A DNA stretch of 11,670 nt, from positions 215,473-227,142 of the forward strand of contig LSYV01000094.1 in assembly GCA_001584585.1 (NCBI GenBank). Direction: 5' to 3'. The DNA is from Gonium pectorale (taxonomy: Eukaryota > Chlorophyta > Chlorophyceae > Chlamydomonadales > Volvocaceae). Under the pieces are notes generated by a model that did not search any database, was not told the DNA's origin, and saw nothing but the letters and a program-made list of their open reading frames with translations. Shown piece by piece: positions 1 through 9,800 of this stretch; positions within the stretch are counted from its first letter, which is position 1, and every line of letters begins with the position of its first letter. The position numbers and the translations under genes are program-made.

Positions 1-660
1 CACACCGCATNTCCCCCCCGCCCGCCCGAGCTCCCTCCCCCTGCATCGGCCCCCACGTGCGCCCCCTGCGCCCGCTGCGCCCAACACGCCCCCAAACCCC
101 GAACAAACCCACTCCCCCCGCCCTCACCTGGCCCCTTCATCCCCCTTCAGTATTGCCACTTCTCCCCCTGCGCCCCCCCCCCCGCCCCGTCATCAAGCCT
201 TCCCTGTATGTGCCCTGTGCCCCACATCCCGCATCCCGCCTTGATGAGTGGTGGAGCCTCTGTGGTGGAGCCCCCCCCCCCCATCCCCCGCACCCCTAGC
301 CCCCACACATACACCCCGCCCGCAACCCCATGCCCAGTCACCCGCAGCCCCCCCCCCACTCCTCTGAACTCGTCCCCCCCTGCCCCCCGCACCTGCACCC
401 TACTGCATCATTCTGCACCCGGCTCCCTTAACACCCCGGTACCTCCACCCTACTGCACCCAGCTCCCACAACCCCTGTGCATCCCCCCACCCGCCTCCAC
501 ACCAACGCCCACCCTGACATTTGCACACGCTCCCCTCCCGCCGCACCTTCACCCCCGCTGCCGCCCTGCCCCCCCTGCACATCCCCACAATAATACCCCT
601 CCCCATGCCCCGACGCACCAGCACACCCCGCACACGTTGCAGCCACTGTTTGGTCACAGC
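1..660. other. C-rich low-complexity upstream region
   Basis: The plus strand is strongly C-rich and G-poor, with long runs of C and many CACC/CCCCA words. A degenerate internal repeat of about 50 bp is visible around 395-470, where an ACCCTACTGCA word recurs and is followed by a CTGCACCC-GCTCCC word. Base 12 is an unresolved n. Long frames are open on both strands, but they encode only proline- and histidine-rich (plus) or glycine- and arginine-rich (minus) strings, as expected from composition. I see no exon with domain character here. It is best read as intergenic or promoter-proximal DNA of the gene starting at 767, or as part of a 5' UTR intron. Confidence 0.55.
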
Positions 661-662
661 AC

Positions 663-670
663 ATTATACT
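663..670 (+). promoter_or_regulatory. Possible TATA-like element
   Basis: An ATTATACT word with TATA at 665-668 sits at the sharp border between the C-rich upstream DNA and more balanced sequence, about 100 nt before the chosen ATG. The distance would suit a core promoter with a short 5' leader. It is a single weak match with no other support. Confidence 0.2.
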
Positions 671-766
671 TCATAGAATGTGATGTACTACCGTGTGCAC
701 GTATGTTGATAGAGCCTTCATTGGCATGAACGTTCCCTTGTGTGGTTGCCCGCCTACCACAGCAAC

Positions 767-832
767 ATGCCGACCTCAGCATTGGATGAGCCGGAAGAGA
801 ATCGACAGCCCGAAGGAGTCGGGGATGTGGCG
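767..832 (+). CDS. Exon 1: start and acidic N-terminus
   Basis: It encodes residues 1-22, beginning [17 protein letters not shown], an acidic and probably disordered stretch. The ATG has A at -3 and C at +4. The donor is GTGAGT at 833, phase 0, and the frame hits stops if not spliced. An upstream ATG at 726 is in another frame and ends at TGA 837-839, so it cannot start this protein. A strong acceptor-like sequence (CCTACCACAG, ending at 762) sits just before the ATG. This exon could therefore follow a 5' UTR intron or extend a longer gene. Confidence 0.55.
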
Positions 833-3800
833 GTGAGTGGGCTGTGGACAAACATCATGGCTGTCTGTTGGTTTGCAGTCTGCTGAAGCTGGTGCACCTC
901 ACATGGGTGACTGGCCGTACGTAGGTGGCGGCATCACTATCTCCAGTCCCGTCCACCACTCCACACACAACGTATCATGAGGGAAGGAAGGTATTGCCCT
1001 TTGCTTGATGCAGTCCTCCTGGTTCAGGACGCTGGAACTAACTGGAGTTAATGTGTGTGTGGGGGGGGGGCGTCATGCCGCTACCTACCACATAGCTTGT
1101 TGTTTGCTCCCATGCACTACTGGTTCACGTGTGTCACTAGTACATGTATCTTTATTCCACACTTTCCTCTACCTGATCAGGAACCAGATGCCGTGTTGAG
1201 CGAGTTCAGCAGCAAGTTCCTGGACAAACTGAGCAAGCTAACCGAGGCCAATGACCTGGTGTTCACCATCGAGCTGCTCGACATGGCCTTGGAGAATCCA
1301 GATGAGGCCGTCAACGTCATCCTGCAGCATGTAAAGCAGGTGCGGGTGGATGGCCTTGGGTGCGGGGTGTGCGCCTGCATGGACTCTGTGAAGGAATGTT
1401 TAGATACAATATTCAGAACAGATTTCGAATGATGTAGACAGGGGGGACCGCATGTAGAGTGAGCTAGCTCCCTATCTGCTCTTCTGCAGTGCCCCCCGGA
1501 GCACCGGCTGCCGGCCCTGATGCTGCTCGACTTCATGCACAAAGACGACCGGCGCCCGCCCGCCACCGACACAAATGAGCAGATCAGCGCGGCCATGCTC
1601 CAGGTGGGCTTGTGTTTTGAACCTAGGTACCCGCTCACACTATTAGTGGTGGATTCGGTGGGTTAGTTGGGCGGGGGGCTATTGGATTGGATCGTACCTG
1701 GCTGGTGGTGGCAGGGTCTGGGAAACCGGGGAAGGCGCACCTTGGTGGCGTTGCCAGCCAGCCAGCCAGCCAGCCAGCCAGGTCCCACACCGCTGCCCCA
1801 CGAGCACTCACATGGCTGGTATGTGGTGATGCCGCAGCCAGGCTTGAGGAACGAGGTGGTTACAGCCGTGAAGGCTCTCTTACTTGACCAAACTACCGAC
1901 CCATCCACACCCAACGATTGCCCGCTCTATGTTCGCTCCACACCTGCCTACTGCAGGCGCTCACGTTTGTGGTTGGAAACACCGAAGACATGCAGCCCGC
2001 TCTGAGGATGGCCTGCTGGTCCCTGGCCAAGAAGCTGGACCCACGCATGGCGGCTGAGCTTGAGGCGCCCGCGGGCGGTCCGTTGCCGCCAGGGATGGGA
2101 ACGGGCGGTGCGGCGCCCGGCCGGGCTCCACCAATGCCGGCGGGTGAGATCACTGCCGCCGAGGTGGAGGAGGTCCCGAGGCAGGCCCAAGGGCCCGAGG
2201 CAGCAGCGGTCGCACCACAGCCATCACCAGCGGTAAGACCACGCTCCGTATTAGCAAGGTGAAATGCACACTGAGCCCCCTCCCTATGTATGACATGCAT
2301 AGACCAGCGCATCTCCCAGCAATGACGCCCCATACATAGCCACCCCACACCCCCACACCATCCCACATGCAAAATTCGAAAAAGCAAGGGTGCTTCCTGT
2401 TCCTCAGTTGTGCTGGCATACATGGGTGGGGTGGGGTGGGTGCTGCTGGGTGTGCCCACATATCGGCCAAGGGAGGGATATGAGGGGCAGGGGTGGTAGT
2501 TGGGCAGGAAAGGCATGGTGAGACACGGGTGTGTGTGTGTGTGGGGGGGGTCGTTTCTGTAACCAGCAGGCGAAAGGCTGCAGCCGCGCATGCGTCCTTG
2601 CTTATGTAGCGATCCGCCCAGAAGGGGCTGTTTGTGTACCCCACTTCCCCCACGTGCTGTAGGCGCCGGGCAAAACCTTAGCTTGCGGCCCCAAGCAGCC
2701 TGTCCGGTGCACATTTCTAAGACCCAGTAAGGACACACACAGTCACGTGCACACGCGACAAAGCTGCACTGTGCACCGCATACATGGGCTGTGTTGCGTG
2801 TGGCTGGGTGGATGCGTCAAGTAAGCCCACCAAGCCCACGTCCATGCCTTATCTTTTCCATCCCTTTACCGATTCCGCCAGACACTGACGGTCGAGGCAA
2901 CTGCGGAGGTGGAGGGACAGGAAGCTGCCGAAGCACTGCCTGGCTCCGAGCAGGTGTGGTGACTATTTGGTGCATGCATGCATGCATCATGCATGCATGC
3001 ATGTGGACAAAGGGCGCGCGGCACTCCTGGGTGTCTTTGCGTTGGCCAGTAGCGATCAAGGCACAACGGCAAGTGTTCGCCATCAATAGCAAAAGGCAGC
3101 GGCAGTGGTCGCACGCGCTACCGGGATCAGGCGGGGGTTGTGACGAGAACTCGTTGGCCGCTTGTACATACTGAATTGGTGCATGTGCCTGGTGGTGGTG
3201 CTACGACAATCACCTCCTCAGGTCCAAGAGCGGGTGGCCCAGTTCAGCGGTTTTGCCAGCAGCCAGTTCCTGGACAAGCTGCGCAAGCTCACCGGGGTCA
3301 ATCAAGTGACATATGCCATCAAGCTGCTCGACATGGCCATGGAGAACCCCAATGAGGCCGCCAACGTTATCCTGCAGCACATCAAGCAGGTGCGGATGGA
3401 TGGCCTTGTGGGGTGTGCGTGTTCCCATCTGGTTTGGTTTCAGCCCTAAAGGTATGTTACATGTACATAGTGAGGGAGAGCATTGTACGGGTCGGTGCCA
3501 AATCATGTTACCACTCTTCATTGGTGCTTCATGCCGCAGTGCCCCCAGGAGCATCGGCTACCGGCCCTGATGCTGGCCAACTTCATGTTCACGGACAACC
3601 GACGTCTGCGCGCCAACATGGAGCAGATCTCCGGGCCAATAGTTGAGGTGGGTTTTCAGCACTACTGCCACTCCCAAAACCCGTTACAAGCCAGCCACAT
3701 GCGGTGTACCAACCAGCCAAGCCTTACACGCCAAAGGCCAGTCCAATCCAAATACAACACACATCCACAGTTCAAGTACCTGCACGCAAGTGTGTCGGAT

Positions 3801-6800
3801 TCAGAACCTCAAAGTGTTAGAAACCCATCAAATCTGTCGGATTCAGAGCCTTGAAATGTTGCAAACCCATTGTGCCATTCCATGACCACAATGAATGGCG
3901 TGCGAGGGCTCGTACGTACGTGCTTGTCGTGGTAATTGTGATCTGCCATAATGAGGTACGACTTGTGATGTGACCTTTCATCCGCTGACGACCGTTGCCT
4001 GCTCGCAACACACATGCCGCCCGCAGGCGCTTGCCTTTGTGTGGGACAACAGTGACGCGGACAAGCGGGCGCCTCTGCGGTTCATATACGCGTCCCTGGC
4101 CGAGAAGCTGGACCGCAGTGAGGTGGCTGCGCTGGAGGAGCGCATGGGTCCCGCAGCAGCAGCAGCGGTGGGCCGGGCGCCACCAGGACCGGGTGGAGTA
4201 GAATTGAGCGCTGCGGAGGTCTCAGTGAGGCTCGAGGCCTCTGCAGACGCTTCGCGACCAAATGCGGTAAGGCTCCGTTACCGTAGCACAGCTATATCGG
4301 TCGTTGTCGCTCCCCATGCCCTGCCCGCCTATTGGTCTGCGATACCCAGCCGTGCTCCAACTGCTCCATGCATGTTGCCGCCACTTGCCAGCCGCGCGTG
4401 ATGGGTCGCTTGTGGGTCAAAACAGAGTGAATAGAGGAAGGCCGTAGAGGTTAAGATGGTGCATGTTCTCTTTAATTTAGATTAAGTTCTCTTATCTCCG
4501 GTCTCTGCTGCTGAGCTTGCAATGCTGCAATGCCAAAACATTGCGGTGATGTGGCGGCGCTGGTAAGCATTGGTCGGCAGGATTCTGGGACAGACGAACA
4601 TCAAAACATGTAGGACACTGTATGCAAGTGGAGAGGTGGCCATTTAACCTTTTGAGTACCGCTTCTACTGGTGCTGGTGGTTGTGTTGTACAAACAACTC
4701 CATCCAACCATGTGGGTACGACGCAGGGGCCAGCAACAGCAGTGCCCCCGCAGCTGAGCGAGTTTGGCAGGGCGTTCCTGGACAAGCTGCACAGCCTCAC
4801 CTCGTGGACGGACCTGCCGTACGCCAGGGAGCTGCGCGACCTGGTGCTGGGGCAGCCCGAGGAGGCCGCACACGTGGTTGGGGCCCTGAGGCAGCATGTC
4901 AGGCAGGAGCAGGTGCGTGTGTGTACGGTTTGTGCCGAATGGGGTTGTGGCCCCACATCAGGATTTGTGGCACATTGCTCGTGGAAAGAAAATGACTAGT
5001 CGTGGAACATAGCTCGTGCGCAAATTTGTTCCAAACAATTATCTTCGGATTGCCAGATGCATACTGCTACCTCGAACTGTGTTGCAGCGCCCGCTCGAGG
5101 CCCGGGTGGCCGCCCTCTACCTGATGAGCGTCGTACTGAAGGCGGAGGGGTGCCCGGCTGTCCTCACGGAGCAGCTCTCCGCAGCCTTCCACGAGGTGCG
5201 CGGATGTGCACAATGACATGCCGCATACCCCATTGAGCACAAGCACAGCAGCAGGGAGTGTAATGGCATGCTTTACTGTGCCCACCATGAGAGTGGGCCT
5301 CGATGGGGGGGGGGCGGCGTGGAGGGGGGGATGCCCGGGGGGCCCTCTCGCTCACGGCCCTATCCTGCCGGTGTTGATTGAGGCACAGCGTTCACAATCC
5401 CGTGGACAGTGACTACATCGTTAGGCAATGGTAAGTCATCAGTTTTTATGTCGTCATGACCAATGCTGGCTTGGTAGTAAGCGCGCTGCTCAGCTTAGGT
5501 TCACTGGTGCAGTGGCCGAGTGGCGGCAATGACCGCCTACGTATTGCTGCCTGATCCCCGGTGGCTGGTTGTGAGGAGTGATGACACCAATGCCATCTAA
5601 TGGCTCCAAGCTACCTAACTGCTGCAGATGTTCAACTTGGTGTGGGATGCTGCGGACGACGAGGACACGCGTGCACGGCTGAGGCTCATCGTGAGCTACG
5701 TGGCCACCAATCCGGAACTGAGGTCAATGGTTGCACTCGAGGAGCACATTGTTATTCTGACGTCCAAGCCGACCGAGCCAACCGAGCCAATCCACAGGGA
5801 TGTGGAGGCCGCTGCTGCTAGCCAGCAGCGTGTGGTGAGTTTAGGAGGGAGGGAGGGGGTGGCAAGGAGGCAAAAGCGGCAAGGCCACGGCAGTTGCAGG
5901 TGCACATGGCATTGAGTCCCCCACCACTTTCGGGCGGCCCTATTCTGTTTGTCTCCCTGCCTGCCACAGCTTAAAGACACGACCCTGATGCTAGCCGCCA
6001 AACAAGGCCATGTTGGGATCGCCGCCGAGATGATCAAGGAGGGAGCTGACCCTGATGTGAACGACGAGGTGAGGGGCGCCGCTCGACGGGGGTTGGGGAA
6101 AGGCAGGCGGGCGGGCGCTTTTTGATATGTTTTCGATAGATTATACTAGAAGTGCAGCAGTGCTGGGTGGGGGCGGCAATGCAGCCTGGTCACTGGCACT
6201 GGGCGTACGGCCGGAAAGCGCAAGGGGATGCTAAGCGCACCCCCCCACAACATGCGCCGGGATCCCAGATGGGGTGAGTCCAGTTTACATGCAATGTCGG
6301 CGCTGCTTGCATGCCCAAGGTGCCATTCCTTAACTGCGCGTTGGTGTGTGCGCCGCCCAATGTAACAATTATTATTATTTTCCCAAGGTGCCAACATGGG
6401 TACGAGACTGAGCCCGAATGCCAACCCGATCGAACCCTGGCTAGTGCAAGGCCCGTACAAATTGATGCCCGCACAAATGCCACTACTAACATTTTTTAGG
6501 CGGAGCCCCCGCCGCGAAGCGGCATTGGGGGGGCGGAGCCCCCTGGGATTGGTGGCGGTCTCCGTCCGTCCGTCCGTCCGTCCGCACCAAACTCCATCCC
6601 ACGCTAAACCAAAATGTTCAATCTCATAATAATAGTATTTCTTAAATGTGTGTAGAATTCCATAGCCGTTGGTTGGCATTTGACGATGGTCAACGCGTCC
6701 ATTGGCTGGTCAGCAATGGAAAGCTGCCCCACACCAACTGCGCCGGGAAAAAGCCACGACTATACCGTGAGATATGCACATACAGCTGCTATGCGCCCGG

Positions 6801-9800
6801 TCTCTGATTTCCTTGCTGGCGCTCACAATTCTCGCAACCATGTCAACTCATGGACCCGGCACGGTTCCGACTAAACCCGCACAAGCCAAGCGGGCCTTCT
6901 CTAACGAACGGTGGTGCCCGTTTGCGAACAAGCACTGAGGTTCATGACGCGTTGACGCGTTCGGGCGTTTATGACCGCAGAGGCGGGCTCCCTCTTTCTC
7001 TGCAGATTTCTCTCTTTTGACACGCACGGTTGTGGCTCTCTTTCTCGCTCCCCTACCCCACAGGGCGGGTGTGTGCGGGTGCGGGTCTATACCGCTTGCC
7101 CCTGCCCATGCATCCGCTACGATACACATACATGCTGCACCCTTCATGACCCTAATCCCCGGTACGGTCTCACTGGGCTCCGCCCCTTTCCAAGCTTCAA
7201 GGAAGCTTTTCCCCTACTTGTCCCCTCCCACAGGACAAAAGGACTCCAATTCATAACGCTGCCTCCAAGGGGCACCCAGAGGTGGTGAAGGAGCTGCTGG
7301 CGGCGGGGGCTGACGTCAAGGCAGCTACCAGGGTGCGCCCTAGTTCATTGAAGGACAGGCAGGGGGGAGGTATGCTGCCCCTTTGCCTCCCTCGATTTCG
7401 CTCATGCTGGGTCCGACCCCCTCTGACTCGTACCGGCCCCCTCTGACTCGTACCGGCCCCCTCTGACTCGTACCGGCCCCCTCTGACTCGTACCGGCCCC
7501 CTCTGACTCGTACCGGCCCCCTCTGACTCGTACCGGCCCCCTCGTGAGTCATACCATCACGTCCCCATACCCGCCCATACCCGCCCCCGCCCCCCACCTA
7601 CCGCTGCTAATCTACACTGGCTATGTATTGGGGCCGTTAGTTGCCGATGCGTAATTTCTTCTCCCCGATTGCCGACGCTGCTTTACACACACACCCCCCA
7701 CCACCAACCGCGCCCTGCCGCGTTACATGTACGGATCCATGCAGTGGTTTGGATACCTGGTACGGCAGTTTCGCATGCAGTGAGCTTGTGCACCTACCTT
7801 GGGTCGGGTCGTGCGCCATCCTGCTTCCTTTCCAACCTCCACTCGTGCATTGCCCCTGCATGCCCGATTCCCCTTTCCTCAGGGTGGAAGATCTCCATTC
7901 TATGCCGCCGCCTCCTACGGGCGCCTGGAGGTGGTGAAGGTGCTGCTGGCGGCGGGGGCTGATGTCAATGCAGCTACGCCGGTGAGTCCTTCTGCAAGGC
8001 CAGGCAGGGGGGGCCTCAACGAAGGAAGTGCGACTGTATTCCGCCGTGCAAGTAGCCTTCCCGGCCGCACCCACCTAGCACCTACCCTGCAGACGGAAAC
8101 TCCGGGGGCGGGCTCACAGTATGCCCCAGCCCACCGCACCGGCCGCGCACAGCCACCTGCGCCACCGCTAAGCACTGCAGCGCACAAACACGCGGACAGC
8201 CACATGCAGATGCCGCTGCTATCCCTAACCATGTGCAGAAAGCATCATGTTGATGTTAATCAAAATCGATCATACCCCCGCCGGGTCCCAGTGACAGCGC
8301 TGATGCATTGGTTGCTGGTAACAAGCTTTACAACGACGCCACTTTTAGCTTCATTTCATCCCGCCAGATGCCTTGAAATGCCTCAAAAAGCAGCAAATGA
8401 TATGTGTCGCCAACGTATAACACAGATACTGCACGGAATATGATGGGTGCATGAAGGTCCTGTTGTGGACCAATGAAGCTGGGATTCAGCAGTGTGCCAT
8501 CCTGCTTCTGACCCGACTGTTGCAAACGTCAGACTGCCCAATATCCTTTCATTCTGCATCCCTTCCAACCCCCACCCCCTCCTGCATGGCCCCGGATGGA
8601 ATGCCCGATATGGTCTCCTCTCACAGGACAAGAGGACTCCACTCCATGCCGCCGCCTCCAACGGGCACCTGGAGGTGGTGACGGAGCTGCTGGCGGCGGG
8701 GGCTGATGTGAATGCAGCTGACAATGTGCGTCTTGGTTTAGTGGCAGGCAGGGGGCTGTTACCATCACATCAGAGGCCCGTGCACAAGCCAACAGCGTAA
8801 CAAAGCATCCTGCCGTTGTGGACGTCTGAGGGCCGTGCAAGTAGCCTTCCCGGCCGCACCCACCTAGCACCTACCCTGCAGACGGAAACTCCGGGGGCGG
8901 GCTCACAGTATGCCCCAGCCCACCGCACCGGCCGCGCACAGCCACCTGCGCCACCGCTAAGCACTGCAGCGCACAAGCACGCGGACAGCCATACGTAGAA
9001 GCCTGAAGTGCCCGATGACACCCCACATCATGTGCCGAAAGCGTCATGTCGATGTCGACACCTGATACCTGCCGATACCGTGATCGGATACACGCGTCCA
9101 TTTGAGCGTGCTCATGTATTGGCTACAGGTATGTTTTCGTTTCGGAGGATTCTGCGGGAATACATGGAACGGGAAGTGCCGACGGAGGACTGACAGCATA
9201 AACACGTTTAACACGATTTACGAATCAATGAATGATCCATTGATGCCTGATGAAACTCCGGTCTTCATCTACGAAGTTGGGGTTTAGCCGTGTACGGTAT
9301 CATCCTGCTTCCAACCCCACTAGTACAAGGCCTATGTACTTTTGCCCAATCTCCCCTTCCAAAGGCCGCATGGACTCCACTTCATGACGCCGCCTCCAAA
9401 GGGCACCTGGAGGTGGTGAAGGACCTGCTGGCGGCGGGGGCTGATGTAAAGACAGCTACCAAGGTGCGTCCTTCTTTACGGGCAGGCAGGGGGCCTCAAC
9501 GACGAAAGTGTAAGTAGGTCTACCGCCGCCCCCCCACAAAATTTTGGTCCTTCTGCTCCCCAGTATAAACCCTCAGACACCCATTCACGGTGTGCAGTCT
9601 GTGCCGTACACGATGGTCCTGCTGTGAAGCACAAAACAGAGGGTTGAGTCATGTGCCATCCTTCCTCTTTGTTGTAGGGCAGGCTGGTGGGCTCAATGCA
9701 GAGGGTGTGAGTAGGTCTTCAGCCCCAAGAATGTCTGCTCCGAACAAACTTCTGAATGCCCGATGTCCCCTCCCATAGTACGGAAAGACACCACTCCATG

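Larger units (their letters stand above)
6069..7233 (+). other. Intron 13, longest intron, repeat-bearing
   Basis: A 1,165-nt intron within the ankyrin region. It holds AT-rich pockets (about 6365-6381 and 6625-6645), a hairpin-forming GC element at 6499-6545, a TCCG run at 6561-6584, and a 12-bp direct repeat (CCCAAGGTGCCA at 6314 and 6382). Open frames on both strands lack motifs. Its size and mixed composition suggest an inserted, degraded mobile element, but no clear terminal repeats were found. Confidence 0.55.

Noticed and set aside
208..729. 173-codon plus-strand open frame in the C-rich region
   Set aside because: The product is an almost pure Pro/His/Thr string explained by base composition, with no domain, no splice logic and no link to the next exon's frame.
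1177..1638. 153-codon minus-strand open frame over module 1
   Set aside because: It is the antisense of exons 3 and 4, whose plus-strand reading is supported by three homologous modules.
1893..2738. 281-codon minus-strand open frame
   Set aside because: It lies opposite real exon 5 and intron 5, has no recognisable motif, and is of the kind produced by GC-rich DNA.
4516..4562. Possible extra exon in intron 9 ending at a GTAAGC donor
   Set aside because: It is 47 nt long, would break the phase-0 chain, and has no similarity to linker exon 6.
5505..5590. tRNA gene suggested by a TGGCCGAGTGG A-box-like word
   Set aside because: No matching B box, acceptor stem or anticodon arm could be found downstream.
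5835..6365. Gene boundary between the CID-like part and the ankyrin part, with a TGTAA word at 6361 as polyadenylation signal
   Set aside because: Exons 12 and 13 join cleanly in phase 0 across a 135-nt intron, and TGTAA also occurs in several other introns. A separate downstream gene remains possible but is less simple.
6146..6679. 177-codon minus-strand open frame in intron 13, considered as a transposon gene
   Set aside because: It shows no transposase, reverse transcriptase or other domain pattern and spans the simple repeat and hairpin.
7417..7543. CRISPR-like array
   Set aside because: The repeats are directly abutting with no spacers, so this is a minisatellite in a eukaryotic intron.
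8043..8202. The 160-bp repeated block as a coding exon
   Set aside because: I found no good pair of phase-0 acceptor and donor around it, and the peptide is low-complexity. It was kept as a finding, not as an exon.
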